64,000 nucleotides of DNA. Origin: Paralvinella palmiformis. Taxonomy: Eukaryota; Annelida; Polychaeta; Terebellida; Alvinellidae. The notes beneath the pieces are model-generated. The model was not told the DNA's origin. It saw nothing but the letters and a program-made list of their open reading frames with translations, and ran no database searches. Position numbers and translations under genes: made by a program. The DNA is taken from contig JAODUP010000327.1 of NCBI GenBank assembly GCA_025642065.1, positions 1 through 64,000 of the forward strand, in the 5' to 3' direction. Shown one piece after another: positions 21,565 through 34,980 of the stretch (position 1 is the stretch's first letter; every line of letters begins with the position of its first letter).

Positions 21565-24422
21565 GTGCGTAGAACTTTGTAATATTAATAACAACAATCA
21601 ATCATACCAACTCGGTTAAACCGAGGTAATGTCACACTAGTCAGTCGCCGAGTCGGTCAGTGAATGTGGATATGTCATTCTAACACTAGATAATTTCGAC
21701 CCATTGCTTCTACTGAATAGATCAAATCAGGACAAATGCGTGTGTAAATCGAGCCCGAGGGTGAGCCGTTACGGCGTGAGGCTGAGTTATTGAAGTTATT
21801 CTATCACTTTTTAGTCTTTTACTAGGGAAGGTGGTCACAAAAGTCTAATTCCAGAAATGTACCATTGCCAGAGCAGAGGGGAAGCTTTCTGAACGTCATA
21901 AATCACCAAATAATTGTATCACTGACCTGTTTTCATAATTTGTGTAATGTAATATTTATGTATAACACATAAAAATAAATAAATATATATCAAGTTATCA
22001 TATTTTTCAGAAATAAGGCTGCAAAATTGGCTCAAACACCAATCAGCAAATTTAGACTGTTTATTTCAGGGCAGTCCAAAGTGAGAAATGGTGAAATTTT
22101 CAAATTAGTCGTAGAACATCCATTTGTGTTTCATAAGATAGGTCTTGAACTTGAAGAGAATAATAAATAAATATATAATTTTACATGGTTTTCTTATATT
22201 ATTTAGGAAATATATACCTCAATAGGGTAGAAAATGACAACTGTAAGAACCAATGCATATATTTTTAATCCACAGATGTAAAAAAACAATTAAAATCGAC
22301 ATACAATAAAAAAGAAGTCCAGGTGTTGTGCTGTTGTATATTTTATAAATAAATTAACCGCAATACAATATGTTTTATGATTAGAATATAGATATATATA
22401 CATATTATATGCATGTAAATCATATTACGGTGACAAATCTGATGAATTATTTTTCAAGCGAGACTGGACAAATCACTGAAAAAGATGACATTGCATTGAT
22501 GCAATTTTAATGTTGGACATAATCCATGGTCTCATTAAATCATCCATCAATTGTTTTACATACATCTAACAAATTGAAATGCAAATAATCCCCCAAAATT
22601 GCATTTCAGTGTTTTATCTTAGGCCGGCAAACTTAAACCAAGCAACTTTTTTTAAACAGATGTTTAATTCTCTAGTACATCTTAAATATTCACAATGTGC
22701 ACGAAAAAAACAAATATAATATCTATGTATATTATTATGCATATCTCATACATAAAATAGGATGGATGGGCTAAAATAAGCATAGATTTCATCGGATTGT
22801 ATAACAACCTGAACATATTGATCTGATCCTCTGGGTTTTCCCCATTGCGCAGCACGGATAGTTTCGCTTCAAAAACAAAACTTATACCATTAAATAGAAA
22901 ACATTCTCAGCTTTATAACAGTAGTGGTTTCCCTTGTCTAGATCAATTATAAATAGATTTATTATTGCGGTTTAGATTTAAAAGTGATCGTCATTTAACA
23001 ATTATATCCCCGATTTGAAAACAAATTAGATTAGGGGATAGAGCTATATTCATTCTGTTTAATTTATAGTGATTACATGAAATATTAAGGCAGCCATGAG
23101 CAAAACAAAAACCACTTTCATTTCATGCTTCATTTTCCTTATGCCCATTTAAAAGAACTTGTCAAATAATCTTCATGATGTAATGACGTCCCTACTTTTT
23201 CAGAAATTAACAGATGATAGATAGATCTAGAATAGATCATATGACCTATGGGATCAATTCAATTCTGGAATCTCTACAAAAATAATAAACCATAGAACTT
23301 TTCCTTGTAAAAAATAAGCAATAAGTAAATAACATATTTCTTACTACTATTTTACTACAAATAGTGTTTTTCTCTTTTTGGATTCACATCTTCAGATATC
23401 TTCTCCTATTCTATTACTGGCCAGACTTGGAGTCATTTTAATTCTAGAATTGATTATTATCAATTTCAATTCTGGAATTAGAATTGATAAATTTGTTTAT
23501 GGAATTGATCAAATGCAGTTGACTCCAAAGTCTCCTAGATCATCGCTTCACCAAACTGAACAATAGGAACTCCAGAAAATATAGGTATGATCTGGGTGCC
23601 ATACTTCTGTCAGGGTTTCCAAACATTCTGGAAATAGCAAATTCATTTTTTCAGGTGCCGGAAATGTCCTGGAATATTCCCAAGTCAGGAAATGTTCTTG
23701 AAAAAATATTGCTTGAAAAAAAATCCACTTAGAATAAAAATCCTGTGAATAAATATTTTGCATGTAGAAGAAAACTTCAATTATACAGGTACATAGTGTT
23801 GATATCCCATGTTAATTAAAATCTAAATAAAAGTGGGTGGATCAGACAGCTAGAATGGGTGAGGAGGAGGCTGTACCATACAATGTCAATAATTGATCAT
23901 ACATTGAATAAATATTATATGCATTTTTGCACATATCTTGATTTGCCTTTAAATCTTGTATAGTTTGTCCTGGAAATAGTAATTTTGTTCTGGATATGTC
24001 CTGAAAAACCATGCCTATTTTTTTTTTGCTGGCAAACACTCCATTCCAAAGATGACCCACATCTGGAACTCACTACCCATCAATGTAGCCAGCACTGGTA
24101 ACCTGAACTGATTCAAGTCCAAACTAGCAGGCATCAACCTCAAAGGCTGAGAAAATAAAACCTTTTAAATATGACTTCACTCTGAGGCTGGGCCAGAAAA
24201 ATATTTTTTCCATACAGTTGCCCCCGGGCAAGTAGATTGGAAATGCCCTTGCCCAACAAATGTTTTCACCTGATCCAAAATTATCATTTATTTTTATTAC
24301 ATGTAGCCATTTTCACTCTCATTATATAAATAAAATAAAAAATTACCAAGAATGCATAGCCAGTAAACTGCAAAGAATACAGCTTTTAATCGGTGACACC
24401 ATTTAAATAGGCAGTGTATTGT
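21565..24422. other. ATP6V1G intron 1, left part; no gene recognised
   Basis: AT-rich. A diverged family C-like segment lies at about 23255-23530 (ATCAATTCAATTCTGGAAT at its left, GGAATTGAT blocks inside). Confidence 0.5.
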
Positions 24423-24779
24423 CTTAAGCCGAGATTCCATATACGCGGTAGAGTATACGTTACGCGAAACTGACAAAAATTGGAAAACATGTAAATGTAT
24501 GAGCGTGATTCCATATGTGTGACTGAGTATGTGATTTCCAAATACGGAAAAACAGACAGCTCCATGTTGCGATTGGTGTGAATTGGACGGTTGAATCTAT
24601 ATTTTTATGACCCAGGTCATAACATTCTGGAACCAACCGTCTGATTTATGTGTCTAGGCAGGCTTTCCCAAGAAACATAGGTCACAAGGTGAGAGGGGTG
24701 TCCAAAACAAATGGATACTGCAGTATCATGTACGCTACTGCAATGTCGCATACTGCATATATGGATTCTCGGTTTTAAG
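24423..24779. repeat. family D MITE with terminal inverted repeats
   Basis: CTTAAGCCGAGATTCCATAT at the left end is matched inverted by ATATATGGATTCTCGGTTTT at the right end. The interior carries GGACGGTTGAATC and GAGAGGGGTGTCCAAAA, which recur at 24780-25020 and 44394-44955. A second, less complete unit starts immediately downstream. Confidence 0.75.
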
Positions 24780-25445
24780 CCAAGATTCCATACACAGTAT
24801 GCGAATCTGACAAAAAATGTAAACATACGATCATGATTCTAGATATCTATGTGCGACTGCGTATGTGACAAAACAGAAGGTTGAATCCAGAATTTTACAA
24901 CCAGATCATAAAATTCTGGATTCAACCATACAATTCGAGTGTCCAGGCAGGCTTTCCCAAGAAAAATAGCTAAGATTAAAAGTAAGAAGCTGACAGGGGT
25001 GTCCAAAGAAAATTGGACAGCTTTAGACATAGCTGGCAATCACAGCCAGCTTTGTATCGCAGAATATAAGAATAGGAACGCAGCAGAAAAAAACTATTAT
25101 TTTAATTGGTTTGCTCATCAGGCATGCACACACATGTATATTTGACTAATTTTCATTTTAAAAATTCACTTGCCTGAATGGGCAAGTAATCGGCAATCAG
25201 CGCTAGCCCAGCATGAAAATATACTTGGTCCGGGCAACCAATTTTTTCGGCCCTGCACTGAGGGTCTTTACAGTTCACCATTTTCAGGATGGTGCAGCTA
25301 TACAGATACACACACATATAGATATACTGAATTACACCCCTATAGAAAGACCTTTGGGAAAAGTCAGCAACAATGTTGCATTGATAAATCCTATATACAA
25401 GTACTTGAACATCAGACACCTTGCACCTATTCAGTTAAAAATATG

Positions 25446-25550
25446 TGGGCACCTCTGTGGCCTAACTGGTAGCTCAGTTGGTCATAGACCTATTGTGTCT
25501 GGGTACAAACCTTGGTATTTCATCTTTCACTTAGCCTCATTAGGCCATGT
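25446..25550 (+). repeat. SINE family B, 5' part
   Basis: The head GGGCACCTCTGTGGCCTAAC and A box are followed by a decayed B box (GGGTACAAACC) and TTTCATCTTTCACTTAGCCT. The 3' end is missing. Confidence 0.7.
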
Positions 25551-25954
25551 TTTTTTTAATACTTGTTTTGCCTTTACAGCCTTTATTATTTTCTTTTTGT
25601 CGTTAATCGTCAGTGAAAAGTAAACAATAGACATGTCACTGTCAGCATAGTCATGAATCGCCATCTTTCCAATGGATTCTTATGCAGTTATTGATTAGTT
25701 GATGCTAGCACTGTCGCAAATTGATCTGCATATTTTAATAAGCTTACAGCCGATATTCCATATATCAGTTATGTGAATCCGACAAAAAATGGAATACATT
25801 TAAACATAAGAGCGTGACTCCAAATGTGCGATCTGCAACAAAACAGATCATTCCATGTAGCTTTTTTATATATGCTGCAAGCTAAACCATTATGCTAATA
25901 CCTAGTTATAGGTATTTCTTGATATTTCAAATTGTTGTTGTTTCATAAAGGTAT

Positions 25955-26331
25955 AGAAGTGAGGTGGTTCGACCAGGTGGTGCGAGTCAACCACAACATT
26001 AAAACCCTATTCGTTTTTTATTACACTTAATAGTTTTAAGCTGGAACATAAGATATCACTGGATAATTGTTTTGTGTTTAATTTGAAGCAATTTACAACA
26101 ATACACCACCAAAAACAATTAGCAACTGAAAGTGTATACTATGTATATATACATGTGATCAATTTGCCCCGCGAACTTCCACTCCTGCCTGCTTATATAA
26201 ATAACCTTTACAACATTGAATTGGGTCACAAATCACATGATCAGTGCCTTATTAGGAACATTAAACATCGAGCGACCTGTATACTAAGATCAAACTGTTG
26301 AAGAGTAAGGTGGTCGAACCTCCCCACTTCT
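25955..26331. repeat. 377-bp MITE-like inverted repeat element
   Basis: AGAAGTGAGGTGGTTCGACC at the left end is matched inverted (with two mismatches) by GGTCGAACCTCCCCACTTCT at the right. The interior is non-coding and AT-rich. No clear target duplication is visible. Confidence 0.65.
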
Positions 26332-28562
26332 CCCCTAAATTAATTGAGTTATTTTATGTTAGTAACTACTGGGGGAAAATTCTGAGTGCGAAACTTCCAC
26401 ATCTTTTTATTTTAAAATTTGTCATGAATGTTTTTAATGTTATGTTATGGGGGGATGCATTGTATAAGCAATGCTTCAAACATATTCCTTTTCAACATTC
26501 TGTATACATTTGCTTTCTTTAAAATGATATATTCTGAATGTCAAAATAAACAATTTGAAGAAGAAAAAACAACGTTAGCCACCGTGGGTCGGAGGGAAAA
26601 TAATAATAAAAAGAATAACATTTCAATTTTATTTCCCAGCACCCGAGTTTCAGCTGTAGTCAGCGAGTTTGTAAAACAAGTATTAAAAAAAACAATGACC
26701 ACCACACTATAGAGCTCTATATGATTACCTATAATGTACTTTTTATCAGCTCACATCGAATAATTTATGCACAGAAAAACACTCACCCGATGGGATTTCT
26801 CCCTCCTGCTCAGACAGTTTTGGTTTAATTGACATTGACAAGATAATCTGTTATTGAAGCGCCAAATTGTATGGTCTTTTAAAATTAATTTTTTTGTCGA
26901 AGATTTCATGCCAAGAACATAGCAAATCATGAAGAGATCGCAGGTAACATTGGCATTTGGTAGGTACATAATCTGGTCAAGGAGCTACAACTTGATGGGA
27001 AAATATTCAAACAATACTTCTGGTTGACCAAAAGAACAGTTTGCGCAGGTGGACATTGTTATCTTTCGTTGTGAAAGCCCACCAAAATTGTTTGGAAAAC
27101 ACGTCTTGACGTCTTGATTTTCTACTAAGTTGCCACATGAATCGCCACCTGAGCGATTTGGTTTGCCAAATTCACAGCCACATGACATTTTGTATGCAGC
27201 ATCCGGACTTATGGGAACGCTCCCCATTTAGATGTTTTTCCATTTTTACTGCATACAGCATATATGGAATGTTAGCTTTATGTTGCAGTTTCTCAATTGC
27301 TCACCCCCCGCCCACTAAAAAAGCCAAGACCAAGGGTGAAACTGGTCAAAGGGAATATGAGAAAACAAAGCTTAATAACAATAACCCAGCTGCAATAATC
27401 AGGGTGGGTAGCAAGGACTATGAGGTTACATATTTTGTGGAGGTTTTGGATGCAAAAGTTACATGGATGTTGACTCGGATTTGTAGATTTTCTCAATTTG
27501 AGTAAAATTTGTTTGGGTGTAGATTGTATTGGTCATTTCAGTATATTATTACTTACAATCATCACTAAGCAGAACATCACCAGTACCAGCATTATCAGGT
27601 AATTTTTTTCCTAAAATAAGTACACAGAATGTACCAATTTTAAATGTAGATCCGGTCATTGTGGTGGTCAGTTCACTAATCCCTTCTAAATAGACTTCTC
27701 ATATCACTATATACCTGAGAATTACTCTCAAGAGGTCTAATTCAAAATTATCTTGTGGATGGGGGCTCCAGCTGTAATTGGCTCACTGGGGGCTTACAGC
27801 ACCCTTGGCTCGAACTGTAATCGGCTCACTGGGGGCTTACAGCACCCCTGGCTCCAGCTGTAATGGGCTCAATGGTCGCTCTTCTCCCTTTGGGTAAGGG
27901 CCAATAACTGTATACAAATTGGCCATAAAATAACCACATTTAAATTTTTTATATAATTTACATATATCAGTATACTATATTTACTTTCCCTTCATCTCTC
28001 CCCCCCCCCCACCTTGTACCATGTTTAATTAAATTGTAGTCTCGCATCAAGCTAACCACATGTTACTCTTATTCAGGACTTCATTTCTGAGGTGTCACCA
28101 CCGTGTAATCACTCTGGCACACCATCACGCACCTAAATTGACTTCCAGGTGAACTACTTTTTGCACAACCCACCACTTAACCATAAATGTACAATTTATT
28201 ACAAACCATCACATCAAGACTATTACATGTAGTGGTGACTGCTGAAACCATCATCAGTATGTTGATCAATGGCCCGGTTTTTCCCTCCCAGCAAAGCGAA
28301 AAATAGAACAACACACATTGGTGGCATGGAAGTGTTATATTTGACAAATATCATCATTAGAAATTTGGCAGCTTGAATCAGCTTCTTCTCCAGTAATTGA
28401 ATCTATATATTGTTATTTGTTAATGAGCTACATTTTGCTCAAGAACAATATCACAGGGAAAGTTCTTCAGTAACAACACCAACTACATTGTATTGTAGAT
28501 TTTTGTTGTAATTGTCTTACGTAAATATTATCTGTTGAACACTACACACTGTTACTAAAGCC
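26332..28562. other. intronic DNA, no gene; short tandem repeat at 27766-27880
   Basis: The 48-bp unit GGCTCACTGGGGGCTTACAG with CACCC and GGCTCCAGCTGTAAT is present about 2.5 times at 27766-27880. A homopolymer C run is near 28000. Open frames near 27.0-27.5 kb on both strands are unassigned. Confidence 0.45.
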
Positions 28563-28578
28563 ATGCGGAGTTTCACAC

Positions 28579-28707
28579 ATGTGTGGCTGTTCAAGCAATG
28601 AACTGGTGAAAGTTTGTTTAAAGACCTTTAAACACAATCATGCCGAAGATGTTTGCAAATTCATGTTGCTCTCGAGAAGAGGAAATCACTCTCCTCTGGC
28701 AGCCCAG
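28579..28707 (+). other. exon-like open segment ending at a good donor
   Basis: Reads MCGCSSNELVKVCLKTFKHN, then HAEDVCKFMLLSRRGNHS and PLAAQ before GTGAGCG. The frame stays open upstream. I recognise no family, and it lies inside an intron of a same-strand gene, so it could be a relic or an alternative exon. Confidence 0.25.
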
Positions 28708-29646
28708 GTGAGCGATTTTTAACTCCACTCCCAATGTTTTTTTCTGATTGACCAATTGCTAGTTAAATCACCTTAACTGGCCCCACATTTTCACTTACGG
28801 AAACAAAGCAATCATATAACAGATGAACAAAACAAATCAGTCTATAACAACAACAGTGTAATAATATCCAATTGTTTTTTCAATAATGATTTTTTTTATC
28901 AAGCCATGTATATTATTACTATATAAATTATGGCATCTGTAACAAAGTTCATCCAATTCTGATTTAAATGCATATAAATTAATGGACCAATATAGTCTTT
29001 GTACAGACATTTGTGGTGTTATGCCGGCCGCAGTGACAATGCTTCTGATATGCACCAGTGCACAACGTTTACTGGCATGGCATTTACCGACTACGTATTC
29101 AATTCAATAAACATGCATACCGATTGACAAAATAAAGACGCCACATTTAAAAAACAGAGAGAAATATGAAAAAAAATGTGTGTGCAGTGCAATATGCTTA
29201 TAAATAAATATTTAATGCGTAGCTAACAGTTTTGTTATATTTGTGAATTAATTTTATGCCTGTAATGTATACAATTTATCCATTTGGTGGCAGTATTCTG
29301 TGTGGCAACTTAAAAAATATTAACCAGGCATCTCTCAAATGCCAAAGAACTGTTATTTTTGCAGTTGCAGTTGATGTGGACAGTATGACATTCGAACAGT
29401 TGACTGATTAACAACTTTTAAACGAGCACATTTAAAAAAAATTAAATGTATCAAATCTGGTTTGGCTTGTTGTAGTAGACTCGGTGATCAGTTAAAATAG
29501 ATTCTATATTTGACTTGTGTACACTGAGTGTAACTCACACTTCTGCATACACCAACGTTTACTTAAACATAGATTAGATCAAATTGTTATTCATTGATCT
29601 AGAACCCAAAGAATCCTCGCAAAAATCACATTGTACTTCAGTGTTC

Positions 29647-29968
29647 TGGAATTGGAATTGATGGTCAATTCCGGAACTGATTATTTAAAAATATTGGAAT
29701 TGATAAATTTTGAATTGTAATAAAAAGCTTCTTACACAAAAAATAAATCCCCAAATTAATTTACCATTTAATTTTTTTAATTCAGAAATATTTCTCCCAT
29801 GACAAACCTACTTGGAATATAAACTACTAAGAGTAGGTATTCAAAGTAGGTACTCAAGAGTACCTACTCATGGTAAAAAGTAATAGGTAAAAAAGAGTCG
29901 GTTAAAAAACGGAATTGGATTTGAAAAGTTTGATGTGGAATTGATAACATGAAATTGACCCCATGTCT
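29647..29968. repeat. family C MITE
   Basis: Contains the family blocks CCAAATTAATTTACCATTTA, TTTCTCCCATGACA, AGTAGGTATTC and the right end AAATTGACCCCATGTCT. Confidence 0.8.
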
Positions 29969-30086
29969 GGTCTGACTGTTTAGCCTTATTAAGAAACACT
30001 GTGTATATATGTGTATTTATTTATTATTGTGTGTTTGCTCAATAACAGAACATATGTATATATTAACAAACACACAACTTATGTTC

Positions 30087-30330
30087 AATATTCACTTTGT
30101 GTGCAGAAGAACGATAAATATCATTATTTTGCTATATTCCTAGTATTCATGTGTAAAATATTGAGTAGTGTGTTAATAAAAATTAATGTATGTGGAGGAC
30201 AACATCACATAAATGTGTTGAACGACATCCGTTAAGACCATTAGTAGAATTAGCTTATAGTTATAATAAATTATATTTTTTATGGTATTTTTCTTTTTTA
30301 TGGGTTATTAACAGTATTTTACAATGTTAC
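30087..30330 (+). repeat. dispersed repeat tail, copy 2 (first copy at 10262)
   Basis: Shares ordered blocks with 10262-10475, including TATTCACTTTGTGTGCAGAA and AATAAAAATTAATGTATG. A further block (TTGATGTGGACAGTA-GACATTC) following it is also present at about 29370. Confidence 0.65.
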
Positions 30331-30593
30331 AGTTGATGTGGACAGTACGACATTCAAACAGTTGACTGATTAACAACCTTTTTTTTCCAGTGAAAAAAAC
30401 TAGACCCTGCACATAAGTAGTACACATCACTTTTGGTCAAATTAATAATTCAATCCCATCCAAATCTATCTGATAATTACTCTATTAATTTCATTTTCTC
30501 AGAGAATATGACTACTGATAATGTGCATAATGCTCATAAAAGTTATCCTTAATTTGACAATAACATTCACAAACTATACATGATATCACATAC

Positions 30594-30900
30594 AGACATG
30601 AGATCAATTCAATTTAGGAATTGATGGGCAATTCCTGAATTGGAATTGCTCTTTTTTAGGAATTGGAATTTAAAACTTTGGTACAAAACAATTATTAAAT
30701 CCACATATTAATTTATCAGTTAATTTTTTAATTCAGAAATATTTCTTCAGTGCCAATCCTCCTTCGAATATAAACTATTTAGAGTAGATATTCCAAGTAG
30801 GAACTTGGAGTAGGTATTCGGGGTACCTACTCATGCTAAAAAAAGAACAGGTAAAAAATGAAATTTGATTTGGAATTTGAATTGACCAAATGGAATTGAC
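30594..30900. repeat. family C MITE
   Basis: The left end AGACATGAGATCAATTCAAT, internal AGAGTAGATATTCCAAGTAG and a GGAATTGAC right end match the other copies. Confidence 0.78.
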
Positions 30901-31111
30901 TAATCACAGATATATTTGATTATTCAAAATTTCTGTAAGGTAGCCATTGTGACTTCCTAAAATATCAGAATGTTTGACAGGAAGGAGAAAAGTCACATGT
31001 TCTAACGTGAACAAGTGTTACTGTTAGGATCATGTAGCCATCATCAGGTTAGATATATCGGATCACAAATACAGCAACAACAACTATATTTTACGGCTGT
31101 TTTCCTCTCTT

Positions 31112-31740
31112 TTGAGGGGATTGGCCTGTGGATTAATACACCAGTCATCTCTGGTTTACCTGATCTTCTGCATCCGCCTCATTCAGTCCACACTTTCTCA
31201 TATCCTTCTCAGCCACCTGATTCCGTGTCATCCCTGGTCTTCCTCTGGCTATCAAACCATCCGCTTCGTACAGCATGCATCTTTTTACCCAGTTACCATA
31301 ATCTTTCCACAACACACGTCCCCGCCACCTCAACCAATTCTTCTTAACATCTTCAGTCACCATCCTCCCCTTCAGCCCTACACTTGGTATCTTATCCCTC
31401 AGACACATCACACATCCATCACAACATTCCCATCTGCCTACGAAATCATTGTATCTGCTCTGCATTCATGGCCAAAGTTTCACTTCCATACACTATTGTA
31501 CCCTGCACACCTTTATGTTGCATACAGCTTCCCTTTTAGCTTCAATGACACATCTTTCCTCGTCAAGATCCCTGATGGCTCTCTAAACTCTATCCATGCA
31601 CAATGAACTCTACAGATACACAATGCACTCAGCATATCCCACAGATAATTTGGCTTAATCTTCTTCATCGCCTTGTCCATCCTCGAGCTGAACTTGCTAT
31701 AACTACTGCTAAATGAGGCAGTCATTGATTCATTTACAGC
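31112..31740 (-). mobile_element. RTE-like LINE, 3' coding fragment
   Basis: Minus-strand translation includes MDKAMKKIKPNYLWDMLSA upstream and, downstream, LRDKIPSVGLKGRM, NWLRWRGRVLWKDYGNWVK, YEADGLIARGRPGMT and DMRKCGLNEADAEDQVNQR. W-RW-GHVLRKD, RPRGRPK-TW and LN-EDA-DR-WR are the usual C-terminal signatures of RTE-type reverse transcriptase proteins. Frames are broken, so it is dead. It lies in ATP6V1G intron 1. Confidence 0.75.
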
Positions 31741-31962
31741 TCAATAGATCGTTTGTGCTACACAATTATAATCATACTAAGTGGTTTTCTTAAAATTTGA
31801 ACTTGTTTGGACTTAGAATACTGTAATATTAACAAATACCTTTTTATTACAAAATTATGATTGGCTGACACTTGTCATAACTGGTTCATAGACACAGATT
31901 ATTTTAATTGACTTCGGCCCTCTGAAATGTCCAGTCTTTATATACCTTCAGAATGGTCGGAT

Positions 31963-32054
31963 CCAAGGATCTGTTATGGTCGATTCACCAGGTCCAAGGA
32001 TCTGTTATGGTCGATTCACCAGGTCCAAGGATCTGTTATGGTCGATTCACCAGC
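31963..32054. repeat. 31-bp tandem triplication
   Basis: TCCAAGGATCTGTTATGGTC followed by GATTCACCAGG occurs three times, ending about 185 bp before ATP6V1G exon 2. Confidence 0.95.
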
Positions 32055-32237
32055 ACTTTGAACTGGAATTTTTAATGCATGGTTTATTTTGTTCACATCT
32101 TGACATCGTTTGTAATTTGTGTGAACATATTTATATCTGTCGTGAAAATTTGAATTTATTGTCAGTTATTTCTACCATGGGTAAGGTAGAAATGCCTTTC
32201 TACTCTGGTCAGTATAGATTAGTTTCTTTTCTAACAG

Positions 32238-32338
32238 GTAAAGCCCGTAGACTGAGGCAAGCAAAAGAAGAGGCTCAGGCAGAGGTTGAGGCGTATAAAA
32301 GAGAACGGGAAAGGCAGTACAGGGAAAATGAAGCAAAG
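32238..32338 (+). CDS. ATP6V1G: ATP6V1G, exon 2
   Basis: After a TCTAACAG acceptor the exon completes Arg and reads KARRLRQAKEEAQAEVEAYK, then RERERQYRENEAK, ending in phase 0 before GTAACA. The RLRQAKEEAQAE stretch is the subunit G coiled-coil hallmark. Its 101-nt length keeps the frame between exon 1 (phase 1) and exon 3 (phase 0). Confidence 0.96.
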
Positions 32339-32812
32339 GTAACACACTAACAGTAACATTATAAAGATGTGTTATAAATAAATATAAGTAACTTTTGTTA
32401 CACACATATATGTATATATGGTTAGGTTAATTGTTAATCACTAATTGTGTAATTAATTATAGTCATGGTCTAACTGAAATATTTTAAAGTACTTTTGTTG
32501 TTATTTTGATTGGCCAATCATAATTGCCGTAATGGTTCAGTTACACATTTTATAAATAAACAAATTGCTGTTTTTGATAACATTAAAATATATTTGGAAT
32601 CCAAAATTACTGTAGCTGTGCTTGAAATGTCAAGACTGAGTCTTATAACTGATAACCTTTGTCGCTTGTGTTGTGTTAGTAAAATGGTGGTTTTTAATAA
32701 TAAACAGCCAATAATGTTGTTTATTGCCTCTGATTGGTACAGCACTGGATCTGCTCATTCTTATTCTTAATAAATAAGTTTTCAATCAATAAAAATAAGA
32801 AACTGTTTTTCA

Positions 32813-33805
32813 GAGGCAGTTCCCTTGTTTTACAGTATTCCCCAAGGCTCTGTTTTTGGACCACTATTGTTTACTCTGTAGACCACACCTCTAAGCTCAC
32901 TTCTTCACAGCCACAAATTATATCATCATTTATATGCTGATGATACCCAAGTATACATATCCTTATCTACAGCAGACACTGATCTTTCCCTTAAACAACT
33001 CATTTCTTCCCTAAGAAAATCCTTAGTCATAGCATCATACCATCAGACACTGTACGTAATCTTGATGTTACATTTGATAGCTATTTTAATTTCAGAAAAT
33101 ATATTTCTCTGACATGTCGTTCCTGCTTCTATCATATTCATGACCTTCGCCGTATTCGGGGCTATATTTCTCTTTCAGTCGCCAAAACCATAGCTACAGC
33201 ACTCATTACTAGTTGACTTGATTACTGCAACTCTCTTCTTTATAACATCACATCTAAGGATATTCTAAAACTTCAGTGTGTTCAAAACTGCTTATCTATG
33301 GTTATCACACGGTCTCCTCGGTTTTCCCATTCTGTCCCACTTCTGAAATCTCTTCACTGGCTCCCCGTTAGATCTCGCATCATTTTCAAACTCTGCACTA
33401 TTGCCTATCAAACTATTATTTCTGGAGAACCTTCATATCTATTTTCCATACTTTCTTTATCACCCAAACCCAGAGAGCTCCATTCATTTGGTTTTCACTT
33501 GTTGTCTGTTCCCAGGGTTAAAACTCATGCTGGGACTCGTGCATTTTCAGTTTTTGGAATTCACTCCCTGAATGTGTCAAGTCATCAAATAGCGTAGTTT
33601 CTTTCTGTCACCATTTGAAAACTGACCTTGAAAACTGACTTACTTATCCTTTCCCAAGTTTCCCTTCCATCTGATCATTGTTGATGAACCTTGCATCATA
33701 CCCGGTCTATGAGTTTTCCCAACCCATGTACTAGGTGGCGCCACTGAGCTTGATTATTTTAGATGATATTGGCGATATAGAAGTTTTGTAATTAGTATTT
33801 ATTTA
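32813..33805 (+). mobile_element. non-LTR retrotransposon, 3' half, degenerate
   Basis: Translation in shifting frames gives PQGSVFGPLLFTL, then LYHHLYADDTQVYISLST (the reverse transcriptase YADD motif), and near the end LLKSLHWLPVRSRIIFKLCT and TRAFSVFGIHSLN. The LHWLPVR-RI-FK motif is typical of the C terminus of CR1/jockey-like LINE proteins. Stops and frameshifts show it is inactive. The 3' end (from about 33660) is shared with a truncated copy at 14735-14875. Confidence 0.85.
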
Positions 33806-34618
33806 TTATTCAGAAGAATGATCTAACCTCAGCTAGTATGATAAACCTTGGTAAATGAAGGCAGTAGATTATCATTTAATCAACACAAAAATATCAAAGC
33901 TGTAAAGATAGCCTTTGTTCCTAATAACTCTCTAGTCAGTCTTCCATTCTCATATCACATCTGACCTATGGAAAGTCCTTTCCTGTGGTTTACTTAATTA
34001 TTCCATCAAATATCTTCAACACATATATAATACTGCTGTTTTGATACTGCCTGAGAACTAGGAGATGTGATTCCATTAGAGGAGTTATTACGTTCTATCC
34101 CTGTGTGGCCGCTGAGTTGAGTTGCTTCATTTAGACTCTGCGCTGGTCGCACCTAGGACGTATGACTGAGGGGCATCTGCCAAGGGAAAACGATCCCATT
34201 GTCTAAATTGTGTTTCATCTTTCACTTCGTTATCGTTGGATATCACTCGACTCATTTAGCCCCCAGTGTGGGATAATGGTAGCCATAAGACAACGATGTT
34301 GCCGCACAACAACTATATCTTTTAAATAATTCACTTATTGATGTTCCTTAGTCAGTGTGTTTACTGTTTCTGACTTTTCTCCTCTTATTTATTTTGTATC
34401 GTTCCCACAAACAGCCATCATGTTTGATTCATAGATCACCCCATACAGCTGCGCTGTTCTGCACTTTTATTACCCCTGACTCAGACCTGCTCCAATCCTG
34501 CACACACCTCAACTCCTGAGGGAGTATGGGATCATTACGACACCTGAACCTCGAACCAGTGATCCCTTTGTTATGACTTCTGTGCTCTAACTAACTGTGC
34601 CACCACATCTTGACAGCA

Positions 34619-34980
34619 ATCACCCACTCACTCACTGGATGAAACTTGTGTGGGAAAACATTACTGAGACATTTAACCATATCAACATCAAAAACTAAAT
34701 TATCATGAAAGAATGGTTTTTAAAAATAAATGAATCCCAGGAATGAGTATTCTAAAGGCCATGTTTTTATGCCATCACAGGCTGGCAGCTTATATAGAAT
34801 ATACATAAACAATCTCTCACTCACTAACTCACTCACTGAATGAAATTTGTGTAGGAAAAGATTACTGAAACATTTAACCATATCAACATCAAGGACTAAA
34901 TTTAAATTATCATGAAAGAATAAATGAATCAGACATCCCAGGAGTCAGTATTCTAAAGGCTACGTATTTATGCAGTACTT
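34619..34980. repeat. two-copy tandem duplication of about 200 bp
   Basis: TCACTCACTCACTGGATGAA ... CATTTAACCATATCAACATC ... GTATTCTAAAGGC occurs twice with about 10 percent divergence, in ATP6V1G intron 2. Confidence 0.85.

Noticed and set aside
23378..23763. Short frames around 23.4-23.8 kb
   Set aside because: They overlap a diverged family C repeat and show no splice signals or homology.
26985..27505. Opposing open frames at 27 kb, one with PPPTKKAKTKGETGQREYEK
   Set aside because: They could be a transposon N terminus, but no motif is specific enough on either strand.
31015..31606. Plus-strand open frames over the RTE fragment
   Set aside because: The recognisable reverse-transcriptase tail is on the minus strand; the plus frames are shadows.
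31112..33805. A pseudogenised viral polymerase as the source of the YADD motif
   Set aside because: The LHWLPVR-type tail and lack of gag, protease or LTRs identify non-LTR retrotransposons.
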